From Adiantum capillus-veneris (lineage: Eukaryota; Streptophyta; Polypodiopsida; Polypodiales; Pteridaceae), in assembly GCA_014529385.2 (NCBI GenBank), contig CM043955.1:135296108-135360107 (forward strand): DNA of 64,000 nt, read 5' to 3'. Below, one piece after another: positions 42,035 to 54,330 of the stretch (position 1 is its first letter; each line of letters opens with the position of its first letter). The notes beneath the pieces are model-generated. The model searched no databases. It saw only the letters and a list, made by a program, of their open reading frames with translations, and had not been told where the DNA came from. The position numbers and the translations under genes were made by a program.

Positions 42035-44441
42035 CTCGGGTTGCTTTGAAATGTATCGGCAATGATCAAGAAAACACAATTATATATGGAACAAAGAGAG
42101 AGAAGGGGGAGGGGATGCTTGTTGCATTAATACCTTCTTACAAATCTGTCAGGACCAAACTAAGTGAGATTAGTATTTGTTCGACATAGCTTGAGTAAAT
42201 TACACCACAACACATCACAAGAAAGCCACCCCAATCACTATCTTAAGGCCAGGGGAGTCCTCTCCACCCTGTTGCCTTTTTACAGTATGTGGAATTTATG
42301 GCTGAATTGATGACAACACCCAGAGACAAGCTATCAAGAACTTAAAAAACACCAAGACACTTACACATCATTGTTATCCATTACTTTACGTTGGAAGAGA
42401 GACAAAGTATCCAAGCTTAGTCCAAATCCACCCTTCTTGATTCAACAAATGTTGGGCTTACACTAGTAGGAGAAATGATAGAATTCCTACTCTCAATTGA
42501 ATGATCACTCTCTCTTACAATGGCATAGATTTCCCTTGCTAATCACCCCTAATACAACACATGCATATGCATAATACAATGAGCTTCCACTCAAGAGCTC
42601 CTTCTAGAGAGTTTGAGCTTGGCTTCTCAAGCTATAGCATAGTGCTCTTGCTTATGGATCCCCCATTTTTGTGCTAGCTACACCCTCCTTTTATAGCAAT
42701 TTTGAGGGCTAGGGTTACTCCTCTAACCATGGTTGGGTTATATTTTCATCACTTATCTAATTTCTTTTGCTTGGAATTATCAAGAAGTTGGTGTGGATAA
42801 ATGAAGAAGAGGGAGAGGAGAAAAGTGGAGGTGATAGGACTTTTCATAGTAGGTTAGTGTTAGTAAATTAGTAGAGTTAGTAGTTTTATTGATTTACAAA
42901 TGGAATTGGATATTTACAATGGGAGTATCCATGTAGGGTACAAATAAGGAAGAAAAAACTCGTAATAGGTAAGAAATTATGGATTTCTTACAATGTTGAT
43001 GCTCCAAGTGTCTTGAGTAGGGTCAATTTTGATGCTTGTGACGGTCCACTAGCTTTGACGGTACGTTTTTTCTCCACTCTTGACCTCACTTGGGAGCCAA
43101 GGTAAGTGAACATGAGTAATCAATCACCATGATGCTGTCTTTCAAGAGAAGAGACTGAATTTTGTGGTTTTTTGATAGATATGGGTAATATGGATGAGGA
43201 AAAATGAGACTAGGTGGTCAATTTTGGAATGGAAGTGTGTGTAGGAGACATGAGTTCACCATGGTTTCTCTTATTCTTCAAGGTTGAGAAGAAGGTGAGT
43301 AGGGTGCAGAGAAGAGTGGTGAGAGAGGTGGGGATGATGAGTGGAGAAGTGTGTGTGAAAGAGGAAAATGATAAAGTGGAAGAGGGAGTGAGGCTACATA
43401 GCATGGGCAAAATGGGGTCCACCAATAAAATCATAGCTCACAGCTCGTAGCTCAAAAAAATATGAAAAACTTTGAGGAAAAATTTCAGCCTCCGAGCTAC
43501 AACTTTTGTTTGTATCAGCTTTTCAAATTCAGGGAGCATGTGATCTTTAAAAATTCAGCAAAACCGACTGTTTTTTCCATTGCACAAAGTCCTTGTGAGG
43601 TCCTTCTTTGGATGATACCTCCAAGAGTGAGCCCCCTATAGTGCATGCATGCATACCACATACCCTTGACCTTATTTGGTAGGTCTATAATTGAAGATAT
43701 TGTTGAGATCATGATATAAGTGAATAGGACAACTAAGAAAATCAAATATTGAGGGGTCTAAAAAAATATGTACATGTCAAATATAAATAATATAGGTGGA
43801 AAAAATATAAAGGGGTCAAAATAAATCTCTCTCATTATAAGTCTACCATAAAAAGATGAATATTTTTGGTGGTCTAGTTTATGAGAGTAATAGAGAATAG
43901 ATGTAGGAAGGAAAAAACCACAATAGTGAAAAAATATACACATAAATAGAACTAATTTTTTTGGATTTTTGTTGGGATGGAGTTACACCAAAAATAAGAG
44001 AAGCTTGCATGAAATTATTTTTATATGGAATAAAGAGTATGCAAAATGGTAAGAAAAAATATGGTAATGGTGAGTCAATGTACATAGAATAAATAACACA
44101 CCATGGGTAGAAATATTTAAATAAATACCAAAATAATTATGAAAAATCTTTTTATTTAGGCCCTATATACAATGAAATATTTACACACAAATGGGCCATA
44201 ATATACTCATAATTTTTTATTTTTTTTATATTTCTTATTTTTCTTATTTTTCTTATTTTTTTTATTTTTTTGGCTCAACTAGCTCAGTGACTAGCTAATT
44301 GAGGGTTTTTAAGAAGATATGGAAAAAGTCCCCTAACTCACACACACCTATATACAGTGAAATAGCCACAATGTTTGGATGATTTTGGTAGGGTGAGGTA
44401 GCTTACTATGGCAATTATGGAAAGACGAAAAACGGCTATCA
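41776..44441 (-). repeat. 3' LTR of element H
   Basis: 2666 bp, unusually long, highly similar to 46981-49588. It contains GA tract 41941-42032. The small frames at 43210-43450 recur in the other copy simply because it is a repeat. Confidence 0.88.
41941..42032. repeat. (AG)n microsatellite in H LTR
   Basis: 46 AG units; the other LTR has 30 units at 47143-47202. Confidence 0.97.
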
Positions 44442-45466
44442 TTAGCCCCCCCCTTAGATAATGGTACATTCATGTACCATTTATCCGACCATACAACATG
44501 TAGATTGTGTAACGTCTGTCTTTGTCTACTCTCATCTTTGAAGAACCTTTGTTGTATGATTAAAAACACTTGTGTGATATGAAAGGTTCTCAGAGCCAAT
44601 AGCAGGATGTAATGAAGTGACTGAGTAAACCTCCTCCATTGAGAAAGTTTCCATAAGCACCCCCCAGGGTCAAAGATCTTGAAATATCTTTCCCAAAGAG
44701 AGATGTATGGTATGGAATCACTTACTGATTTCGGTTGAAGAAACTTGTAGATTTTATTTTTGTTCATCATTGCATCTATCACTATGAATGTGATATAAAA
44801 GATTGGTTGCTCTTCCTCTTGTGTAAAGTTGATGTATCTGCTATGATCTTCAAGAGCTTGTATGAGAAAATTCCTGAACCTTAGCTCATAAAATTCATTC
44901 AACTTGGGTAGGCTCATCAAGTCAAAAATTCTATGACCTTCATGATTTATGAAAGCTTGATCCATGCTTCCAACCGTTATTAGAAGTTATTGCAAATAGT
45001 TTACCACATAAGTAGATAATAGACGAAGGTTCCTATTGCTTCCAACACATTGGAAGAGAATAGATTTTGGTACTGATTGATGAAATATCCACATGTAGCA
45101 ATCAACAAGTTTTTCATCTATGATGAAGACCAGAAGAATCACAATGTGTGACCTCCATACACCAAAGAACCAAATGTAGAAGGTTTGGAAACATCTGTTC
45201 ATCACCAAGTATTCATGTCCTCTTCCACTTAAGAAGGTATGGTGCCCCCGATGAAAGGTATATGTGAAGAGAGGAGAAGTTGACTTTGAAGAGGTGAAAC
45301 CCAATGTGAAGGTAATTGGGGCTTCAAAAGTTTGGATTTTCTTGCTAAGAGATTGTCCCATGAATGAAGAGCCACCCACTAAAATACCAGTGGACAGAAT
45401 GATACCCTTCTGATAGTTTCCTTTTATGATTTTATTTTTTACTACTCTCCCATGTTCTTCATCCCC
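44348..45466 (-). pseudogene. Second coding part of element H, unidentified
   Basis: The gag frame continues after a stop for about 370 codons, broken by a stop at about 44984-44986 ('NYLQ*LLITVG'). The sequence is ordinary protein-like, rich in Phe, Trp and Leu ('CFQTFYIWFFGVWRSHIVIL', 'QEEEQPIFYITFIVIDAMMN', 'KYFKIFDPGG'-type segment near 44660). The last 30 codons run through the polypurine tract into the LTR. No protease, RT or integrase motif is present. It could be a captured or family-specific ORF. Confidence 0.45.
44442..44457 (-). other. Polypurine tract of element H
   Basis: TTAGCCCCCCCCTTAG on the plus strand; a run of eight G on the minus strand next to the LTR. Confidence 0.82.
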
Positions 45467-46669
45467 TTATAAGCCCCCCCTTTGGCAAGGTTGTAACTCC
45501 TCACATTGTACCACCTCAAAGGTTGATGGATTACTGTTTGATTTTGTGAAAACTTTGGCTTCTTGCATGATAGGTTCCTCCATGCTTAATATACATGGGT
45601 CATACCAATGCTTTTCAACATCTTCAAACACTTCTTGAAGATTATCCTCACATGGATTCAACTCACACTCTTCTACTTTGTTTTGGAGTTGGCATTCCAT
45701 GTACACAATCATCTCTTTATGATCAATGTGGTCCCCACCTATGATTTCATCTTCTTCTTCACTCTCTTCTTTTAGACAAGATACACTCTCAGAACATTCC
45801 ATAAGATTAAGGTTACCTTCAAGGTCTTCATTCTCCATAGAGTCATGTTGCACAAAAGCTTCGTTTGCTCGGACTAGAAATTGATCCTTTGCCAAAAGGT
45901 TGGATGTATCCATTATTGAATCATCAATGCCATTTGAGAAATCTTGTGTCAATTTTTGCATGCTTGTGATAAAGGTAGAAGAAATAGATTCCACATTTGA
46001 ATCTTGGCCACACACTTTAGCACTTGAATAATCAGTTGGCATGTAAGTAACTTCTTCAACATTTGTCAGAGTAGAACGAGACAAGTATGGCAAAGGAGAT
46101 GACTCCTTGATAGAAACACTTTCATGATGGTTGGTTCTGCCAGCATGATGGAAACCATTTTTGATGTAGAAGTACTTGTGAAACTTCCTTCGGGCAATAG
46201 TGACTGCTTCTTCAAAGGTAGAGGGTCCACTACAAGTAAGCTTAGTCTTTAGGAAATGAGAAAAATCCGAAATAAATTGCTCCATTTTTACATAATCTGG
46301 AAATGTAGAACTAAACCGACATCCTCCTCATTGACGAAAAAAAATATCCTCATAAGCATAGTAGTCTTCACCATGTTGTTGAAGTCTCCCTAATGAAGCC
46401 CATGCTTTCACTGTTGTTGGAAATTTAGAGAATCTGGTCTTCAAAGCTTTGGAAATTTGGGTATATCCATCTTCAATCTGAGAAGACATACTCCAAAACC
46501 ATTGCTCAGCGTTGCCTCTAAGGCATAGCAATAGAAAATCCCCTTTTTCAATGTCATCCTTTTTACCAAGGATACGACAATTCATTCTAAAATCAGCAAG
46601 AAAATCATCAACATCTTCTTCTAGATTTTCGAAGAAGATTGGGATATCATCAAAGGTATAGCGTGTCAT
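45467..46669 (-). pseudogene. Gag of element H
   Basis: 401 codons in one frame from ATG 46669, with one TGA at 46328-46330 (after 'DIFFRQ'). 'DDIPIFFENLEEDVDDFLAD', 'LLLCLRGNAEQWFWSM' and 'ALKTRFSKFPT' are the gypsy-type gag capsid domain; 'TFEEAVTIARRKFHKYF' follows. The C-terminal half is strongly acidic ('LKEESEEEDEIIGGD') and has no zinc knuckle. Gag alone would let the element contribute particles but not copy itself. Confidence 0.8.
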
Positions 46670-46960
46670 AGTCTCTCAATTCTAGAACCACACAAAGATT
46701 AGTTCCAAACAACCATTTTCTCTCATACATCAACTAACTACACAAAGTTTTGAAAGGTCTTTCAACATGAATTCTAGATTCTTATGTGAAAATGTTTTTT
46801 CCTTTCTTATGTTATGCTAATCCAAACCATATTCTAGATCAATTTTTGTTGCCTTGAAATTCAACTCGGTCATACAAGTTTTCATGATTCATATAATCTA
46901 CTTGATTATGCTAAAATTCAAGCATGCATGCAATACAACAACAATAAGCACAAAGTCATT

Positions 46961-46978
46961 CCTCAGTGGGGGCACCAA
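46961..46978 (-). other. Primer-binding-site candidate of element H
   Basis: Minus strand TTGGTGCCCCCACTGAGG two bases from the LTR. I did not assign the tRNA. Confidence 0.6.
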
Positions 46979-46980
46979 TT

Positions 46981-47140
46981 TGAGGCGGTCCGGGGTGGGC
47001 AACAAGAAGAGTGGCCTCTAAGCACCCTTCTACGCTCCCGTGATGCTCAATTAGGTTGGGGTTCGAAAAAACAACAAACCCACAACCTAACCCTACACAA
47101 ATTTGGGGCACCAACTAGTTTTGGATGCGAACTAGGACGC

Positions 47141-47204
<64 letters not shown>

Positions 47205-49588
47205 CTCGGGCTACTTTGAATTGTATCGGCAATGATCAAGGAAACACAATTATATCTGTAAGAAAGAGAGAGAAGGGGGAGGGGATGCTTGTTGCATTAA
47301 TACCTTCTTACAAATCTGTCACGACCAATCAGAGTGAGATTAGTATTTGTTCAACATAGCTTGAGTAAATTACACCACAACACATCACAAGAAGAACCAC
47401 CCTAATCACTGTCTTAAGGCCAGGGGAGTCCTCTCCACCCTGTTGCCTTCTTACAGTATGTGGAATTTATGGATGAATTGATGACAACACCTAGAGACAA
47501 GCTATCATGAACTTAAAAAACACCAAGACACTTACACATCATTGTTATCCATTACTTTACGTTGGAAGAGAGACAAAGTATCCAAGCTTAGTCCAAATCC
47601 ACCCTCCTTGATTCAGTAAATGTTGGGCTTACACTAGTAGGAGAAATGATAGATTTCCTACTCTCAATTGGATGATCACTCTCTCTTACAATGGCATAGA
47701 TTTCCCTTGCTAATCACCCCTAATACAACACATGCATATGCATAAGACAATGAGCTTCCACTCAAGAGCTCTTTCTAGAGAGGTTGAGCTTAGCTTCTCA
47801 AGCTATAGCATAGTGCTCTTGCTTATGGATCCCCCATTTTTGTGCTAGCAACACCCTCCTTTTATAGCAATTTTGAGGGCTAGGGTTACTCCTCTAACCA
47901 TGGTTGGGTTAGATTTTCAGTACTTATCTAATTTCTTTTGCTTGGAATTATCAAGAAGTTGGTGTGGATAGATGAAGAAGAGGGAGAGGAGAAAAGTGGA
48001 GGTGATAGGACTTTTCATAGTAGGTTAGTGTTAGTAAATTAGTAGAGTTAGTATTTTTATTGATTTACAAATGGAATTGGATATTTACAATGGGAGTATC
48101 CATGTAGGGTACAAATAAGGAAGAAAAAACTCGTAATAGGTAAGAAATTATGGATTTCTTACAATGTTGATGCTCCAAGTGTCTTGAGTAGGGTCAATTT
48201 TGATGCTTGTGACGGTCCACTAGCTTTGACGGTACGTTTTTTCTCCACTCTTGACCTCACTTGGGAGCCAAGGTAAGTGAACATGAGTAATCAATCACCA
48301 TGATGCTGTCTTTCAAGAGAAGAGACTGAATTTTGTGGTTTTTTGATAGATATGGGTAATATGGATGAGGAAAAATGAGACTAGGTGGTCAATTTTGGAA
48401 TGGAAGTGTGTGTAGGAGACATGAGTTCACCATGGTTTCTCTTATTCTTCAAGGTTGAGAAGAAGGTGAGTAGGGTGCAGAGAATAGTGGTGAGAGAGGT
48501 GGGGATGATGAGTGGAGAAGTGTGTGTGAAAGAGGAAAATGATAAAGTGGAAGAGGGAGTGTGGCTGCATAGCATGGGCAAACTGGGGTCCACCAATAAA
48601 ATCATAGCTCACAGCTCGTAGCTCAAAAAATAATGACAAAATTTTAGACAAAAGTTCAGCCCACGAGCTACAACGTTTGTTTGTATCGCCTTTTCAAATT
48701 CGGGGAGCATGTAATCTTTAAAAATTCAGCAAAATCGACTATTTTTTTCCATTGCACAAAGTCCTTGTGAGGTCCTTCTTTGGATGATACCTCCAAGAGT
48801 GAGCCCCCCATAGTGCATGCATGCATGCCACATACCCTTGACCTTATTTAGTAGGTCTATAATGGAAGATATTGTTGAGATCATGATATAAGTGAATAGG
48901 ACAACTAAGAAAATCAAATATTGAGGGGTCTAAAAAAATATGTACACGTCAAATATAAATAATATAAGTGGAAAAAATATAAAGGGGTCAAAATAAATCT
49001 CTCTCATTATAAGTCTACCATAAAAAGATGAATATTTTTGGTGGTCTAATTTATTAGAGTAATAGAGAATAGATGTAGGAAGGAAAAAATCACAATAGTG
49101 AAAAAATATACACATAAATAGAACTAGTTTTTTTGGATTTTTGTTGGGATGGAGTTACACCAAAAATAAGAGAAGCTTGCATGAAATTATTTTTATATGG
49201 AATAAAGAGTATGCAAAATGGTAATAAAAAATATGGTAATGGTAAGTCAATGTACATAGCATAAATAACACACCATAGGTAGAAATATTTAAATACATAC
49301 CAAAATAATTATGAAAAATCTTTTTATTTAGGCCCTATATACAATGAAATATTTACAAACAAATGGGCCATAATATAGTTATAATTTTTTATTATTTTTA
49401 TTATTTTATTTTTTTGGCTCAACTAGCCCAGTGACTAGCTAATTGAGGGTTTTTATGAAGATATGGGAAAAGTCCCCTAACTCACACACACCTATATACA
49501 GTGAAATGGTAGGTATAGCCACAGTGTTTGGATGATTTTGGTAGGGTGAGGTAGCTTACTATGGCAATTATGGAAAGCCAAAAAACTA
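46981..49588 (-). repeat. 5' LTR of element H
   Basis: About 2.6 kb copy of the left LTR. The outer end (about 49575-49588) differs from the other copy (CGG missing, CA changed). Confidence 0.85.
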
Positions 49589-49665
49589 TGGAGAGTCTTT
49601 CGTCTTTATTTGCACTTGCTAGACTTGGAGAGTCTTTTGTCTGTATTTGCACTTGGTAGACTTGG
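49589..49665. repeat. Short tandem duplication at the H/G junction
   Basis: GAGAGTCTTTYGTCTKTATT plus TGCACTTGSTAGACTTG occurs twice with a period of about 36 bp in the copia coding sequence next to the insertion. Confidence 0.8.
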
Positions 49666-50340
49666 ACTTGTAGTCAAATTTGTGGAAGATAGATGTACAG
49701 TCATAATCTCAGTTTTGGTGATGAAATTGTTGCATCAGAGCTTTTGGGCCGTGGGATGTATAAGATTCACTTTCTATGACAAGTGTGGACAAAATTTTTC
49801 AAATGCAGTTGCAAATTGAAGGGCTGTTTGAGATGCAAAAGTGTGCGTTTGCCAGTTTGCTGCGTTTGCAGAAATCTGATATAGTTGCTTCTTTGCCTCC
49901 TCTTGAAGCACTTGTCAAACATGTTTGTGAAGGCTATATTTTGTGTAAAATACAACATTCTAAGTTTCCAAAGGATGCTTCAGTTGGGGCCACATGTAGG
50001 TTGCAGCTTGTGCATAGTGATGTTTGTGGGACCATGTACACTCCATCCTTGGGCAATTACCTATACTTTGTGACTTTCATTGATGATTACTCCAGGCATG
50101 CATGGGTATTTTCGCTTCAAGAAAAGTTCGAAGTTTTTATGTGCTTCAAGCAATTTTTGGCTATGGCTGAAATTGTCTCGAAATGTACTATGAGCACCCT
50201 CCATTCTGATCTAGGGGAGAGTATATGTCTGATGAATTTAATGCATTTCTGGCTATCCGTAGGATAACACCAATGTACACTGCCTTAAACGCCTCAACAA
50301 AATGCTGTAGCTAAGAGGAAAAATAGATCACTTATGGAAA
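49666..50340 (+). pseudogene. Copia integrase of element G
   Basis: Zinc-binding end 'HVCEGYILCKIQHSKFP', then the core: 'LVHSDVCGTM' (first Asp), 'LYFVTFIDDYSRHAWVFSL', 'MSTLHSDLGE' (second Asp region), and after a frame change 'PQQNAVAKRKN' at 50292-50324. The last is normally PQQNGVAERKN; the catalytic Glu is Lys (AAG at 50313-50315) and the Gly is Ala. TGA follows at about 50346. Confidence 0.85.
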
Positions 50341-50400
50341 TGGCATGATGTATGGTGAAAAGTCAAGCTTTGCGCATTTGTTTTGGCTTGAGGCCATCAT

Positions 50401-52000
50401 GTGTGCCACTTATGTACTAAACAGGTGTCCTACAAAAGTTTGTTTGGCATATGCTTTGGTGCGTCAATAGAAAGCCTTCTATTGAGCACGTGCGTGTTTT
50501 TGGTTGTTTGGCATATGCTTTGGTGCCACAAAGACAACACAAAAAATTGGATGATAAGGTTGTCAAATGTATTTTTGTTGGTTATAGTGCTAAAAGCAGA
50601 GGTTACAGGTTGTATCATCCGCAAACAAAGTGTATTTTGGTTTCACGAGATGTAGTGTTTGTGGAAGATTCTGTCAACCCTTGCTGTCATGTACTAGAGA
50701 CAGTAATGTAAGCTCATAGGACATTTATGACACTTTGTTGCCTCTTTCTAGTGGGTGAAAATAACAATGTAAATTCAAATGAGGCAAATGTACAACCTAT
50801 GGGGGTTTTAGAAAATGTTCCAGATCAGCCTATTACTGATTCAGATATACTTGACGAGGAAGGGACTGAAAATGAGCAGGCTAGAGGTATGCCAAAATGG
50901 ATGGTGCATACATTGCGTGATAGTAAATTGGATGCACCTTTGTCTACTTGTAAGCATTCAGGCTCTAGCCATGCATATTATGCATCAGATTGTTATGCTT
51001 TGGCTGTGTCTAGCTTACATGATGTTGAGGAACCTCTGTCTTTTAATGAGGCACATAATTCAAAAAATTGGATGGCTGCCATGCAATCAGAATATAATGC
51101 ACTTATAGAAAATGACACACGGACTTTATGTGATTTGCCTCCTGGAAAAAAGGCCATTGTTACAAAGTGGGTTTACAAGTTGAAATGCAAGCCGCATGGT
51201 GAGGTTGATCGCCATAAGGCTCGACTTGTTGCAAAAGGCTATGCGCAACAAAAAGGCATAGATTGTGAAGAAACTTTTTCTCCCACTTGTCGTATGACCA
51301 CTATTTGTTTTCTATGTGCATTGGAAGCTCATTTTGGTTGGGATGTACATCAATCAGACATTGTTATTGCTTTCCTGAATGGTGACATATTTGAGGAAGT
51401 TTATGTAACGTAGCCTCGTGGTTTTGTCAAGAAAGGACAAGAGGACAAAGTGTGCAGATGTAAGAAGGCTTTGTATGGGTTGAAGAAATCTCCTCATGCT
51501 TGGTATGAGAAAGCTGACACTCATTGCTCAAACGAGGCTTTCATAATAGTCCAACAGAAAGCACATTGTATGTAAAGCGTGAGGGTTTTTTATTCTCATT
51601 GTGGTTCATTATGTAGATGATTTGATAATCACTGGATCAAATGAGATACATATTGCTGAATTCAAGGCTGATTTGAATGTTATTTTCAAATTGAAATATT
51701 TGGGGCTGTTGCATCATTATTTGGGCATACAATTTAAGTAGCATGATGGCGGTATTGCCTTGTGTTAGAAAAGTACATAGAGACATTGCTATGAAAATTT
51801 GGACTTGAGGATTGCAAACCTATTGCCACTCGCATGGAAACAAGTTTGAAGTTGAGTCTACATGATGCTAGCGATCATACCGATGTCACTCTTTACCAAA
51901 CTATTGTTGGCTGCCTCATTTATATATGCAACACGAGGCCAGATATTCAATTTGCAGTCTCACAGGTCAGCCTAGCTAGCCATTGCCAACCACTTTGAAA
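50401..52000 (+). pseudogene. Copia reverse transcriptase of element G
   Basis: The 'GCLAYALVPQ' and 'KCIFVGYSAKSRGYRLYHP' segments before RT are readable (50451-50711). RT starts near 51060: 'NWMAAMQSEYNALIENDT', 'KWVYKLKCKPHGEVDRHKAR', 'VAKGYAQQKGIDCEETFSP', 'FGWDVHQSDIVIAFLNGD'. TAG at 51411-51413 replaces a Gln in 'VYVTQPRGF'. 'KALYGLKKSPHAWYEK' is followed by a frameshift and an intact YVDD box (51610-51621). 'TRPDIQFAVSQV' near 51930-51970 is the last recognisable part; RNase H is absent. Confidence 0.86.
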
Positions 52001-52613
52001 GCAAGCATATGACTTCATCTTGCTTGGTTCTCTTCACTCTGTATGCACCTTTGCATGAAGGGAGTGTTTTTATCTAGTCATTCACATGAAAAGACATGGG
52101 TTTCCAAGGTCCATTCTCTCTGCTTTTATGAAATTCACGATATGTTATGCTATGAGAAGGGCAGCATGAATAAGAGGACGCCATCAAAACTTAGAGATCA
52201 GAGAGAAAGAGTGTGAAAATGCAACAAAAAGAGACAAATCTCTCACAAAATGGAGGGAAAGTGAAAAAAGTAGACATCTGAAAAGAAGCTTATTCATCAT
52301 TAATGGCATTGTTTTCAGAGCCTACAAAAGAAGATTTGTATCTTCTAGCCCAATTTTGTGTAGTATAAAATAAAGCAAAAGGCTAGGACTTTGGGTCAAA
52401 ACTTCAATGATGTTAGGTGTCAAAAACATGCAAATATAGTGGTTTTGACCAAAGGACCCATACATTTAGTCACTCTCCACCAAAATAGGACCATAAAAGC
52501 CCAAGATAAAGGAGACAAGAATGTCATACTTTTGGATATGTGTCAAATGATTATTGGGCTATTCCTTAATCCATGGATTAGCAAACAACCCTTTTTAAAC
52601 CATTTTTGGCCCT
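52001..52613. other. Spacer between G RT and its 3' LTR
   Basis: Replaces RNase H. No gene recognised; the frame 52391-52615 is unassigned. Confidence 0.4.
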
Positions 52614-52773
52614 AATGTAGGAGGTTTTTTTCTCTTAAATTGTATATACTTCCGTCATCCTAGGGCTCACGTTATCTTTTCTCATTGACACAATAGACTC
52701 ATTGTGTGTTGTGTGCTCTTCGTTCTTCTTCTTCTCCACGATGTGTGTGCATTCGTGAAACCCTAATTCCAAA
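52614..52773 (+). repeat. Partial 3' LTR of element G
   Basis: TAGGAGGTTTTTT...ATTGTATATAC...CCCTAATTCC aligns with the last about 155 bases of the 5' LTR; the LTR start is missing. Confidence 0.72.
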
Positions 52774-53009
52774 AAGAATCCCAATCAATATGCTTTTGGT
52801 ATCTCCTTTTTCATGCATGTCCAAGCAACATATTAGAACCCATCATATAGGGTCCATGCCCTTGCATTTTGAGCTCAGAACTGTATAAGTCAAAGTAAAT
52901 CCCCCATTTTGAGTTCCTTTGATTTGATATGCTAATTTATAGAGAATTCTTTTTGTTATATCTTTTGTGCATTAATTCTTGATTCTAATTTTGATATCAC
53001 CTAATTTAG
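52774..53009. other. Spacer without recognised gene
   Basis: AT-rich. Confidence 0.35.
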
Positions 53010-53640
53010 TTGCTCTAATTACGTAGAAAACTCATGACTTGTCGAGTTAATTTTGTTGGTCACTTGTAAGGTTGGTATAAGGGATCTCATTGGCAATATG
53101 GCATTTAGTCCATATATCATATTAAATAGTGTTGTTTCAATAGTAGTTTTGTATGCTACTCGATAGGTCCCAATAAGTTGAATGTAACAAGATTATTTGC
53201 ACAATATACTCTAGAATTCGCAATAACACAATATTGGATTGGAATTTTCTCTAATTATGTAGAGAATTCATGATTTGTCTAGTTAGTTTTTCTTGGCCAC
53301 TCATAGCGTTGGTATAAGGGATCTTATTGGCAATATGACATTTATTCCATACACCATATTAAATAGTGTTGTTTAAAAATAGGTTTTGTATGTTACTCTA
53401 TAGGACCATAAAGTTGAACGTAACATTAAATTCCAAGCCAATCTTGTGTTAGTAAGAAATTGTGCAAAGAGTCATGTTAGAACTATTATATCAATTTTTC
53501 TATGGGTGATAGGGTGAAAATTTCCTATGGATGGACATAAATTCATCCAAAAGAAACTCAAAGACCTTATTTACAAAATGAGTTTCTCTAGCACTCACCA
53601 TCTCAATTGGTAACTGTGGTAATTCTCTTTTTGCAAGTTC
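53010..53640 (-). pseudogene. Ty3/gypsy integrase remnant (element I)
   Basis: Minus strand: 'LPIEMVSARETHFVNKVFEF' then 'LLDEFMSIHRKFSPYHP' (about 53605-53500), the integrase core around the second catalytic Asp. The expected 'SDRG' reads 'SARE', so the Asp is lost. The end of integrase, 'LFNMVYGINVILPIRSLIPT', is at about 53370-53300 and repeated at about 53135-53070. The core closely resembles the fragment in element C ('LLDEFMVIHRKS'). Confidence 0.78.
53013..53420. repeat. Tandem duplication of the integrase C-terminal segment
   Basis: TTGGTATAAGGGATCT(C/T)ATT and about 150 flanking bases occur at 53013-53178 and 53248-53420, period about 236 bp. Confidence 0.85.
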
Positions 53641-54235
53641 TCATTATACACTGAGTAGAGTTTTTGCTAACATCTTGAAAGCTCATCTTTCTTCATAGGT
53701 AAAGCATATAGCAGAACAAAGGAATTAATAAGTACTACTTCAATGTAGTGCATCACCATCACATGATTGTTCTTGTTCCCTTACAATCATCAATGTTAAT
53801 TTTCCCTTGTTAGTTGGTGCATTGTTTTCTTGAAGAATCTCATCTAGTACTCTGGGTGCAATTTTTAAAGCATTATCTTCATTTCATTTTTGAACCCCTT
53901 CATGCAAGTTGTACACAGGACTCCGGGGGGGGAGGGGGTCACTTAAGAATTATGTGACTATCATGCGAGCGCAAGAGAAGGGGTGATAAAAGTTCTTTTT
54001 CTCACTTTTTACATACAAAAGGGTATTGTAAAATGGAATTGGGATTTTTTTTACAGAATTGAATAGGAAAAGGGTGCATTTTATTTTCCAGAAATTCATA
54101 GAAAATACTCCTTGAGCGCAAGCGATATACATAATTTATACATAGTGACCCCCTAGAATGCAAGATGATCTCCTAGAAGCATCTTTAGTAGAATGCCTAA
54201 GCTGTGGGTATTCAATGTAATCATTTTTTGATTTG

Positions 54236-54330
54236 AAGACTACCATCTATATCAGCTTGTGATAGCATGCATTCTATCAGCTTGTGATATAGACTACCAT
54301 CTATATCAACTTGTGATAGCATGCATTCTA
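54236..54330. repeat. 54-bp tandem duplication
   Basis: GACTACCATCTATATCARCT plus TGTGATAGCATGCATTCT occurs twice, with a partial copy between. Confidence 0.88.

Larger units (their letters stand above)
41776..49588 (-). mobile_element. Non-autonomous gag-only LTR element H
   Basis: Two long direct repeats, 41776-44441 and 46981-49588, start TGAGGCGGTCCGGGG. On the minus strand the right one is the 5' LTR, with a PBS-like TTGGTGCCCCCACTGAGG beside it, and the left one follows a G-rich polypurine tract. The interior, only 2.5 kb, reads gag and one further frame but no protease, RT or integrase. It is inserted in copia G in antisense. Target duplication could not be confirmed because the outer LTR end is altered. 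Confidence 0.88.
39943..52773 (+). mobile_element. Ty1/copia element G, split by element H
   Basis: 5' LTR, PBS, gag and protease at 39943-41775; integrase, RT and a partial 3' LTR at 49589-52773. The 7.8 kb between are element H in opposite orientation. The join falls in the segment just after the protease ('TLLDALYVLGI', usual '..DVLYVPGIKKNLLSV'), which continues after H with 'LESLLSVFALGRL'. RNase H is missing after about 52000. Confidence 0.85.

Noticed and set aside
43210-43450. 78-codon plus and 74-codon minus frames repeated at 48381-48621
   Set aside because: Conserved only because they lie in the two LTRs of element H; opposite-strand overlap and no similarity to known proteins.
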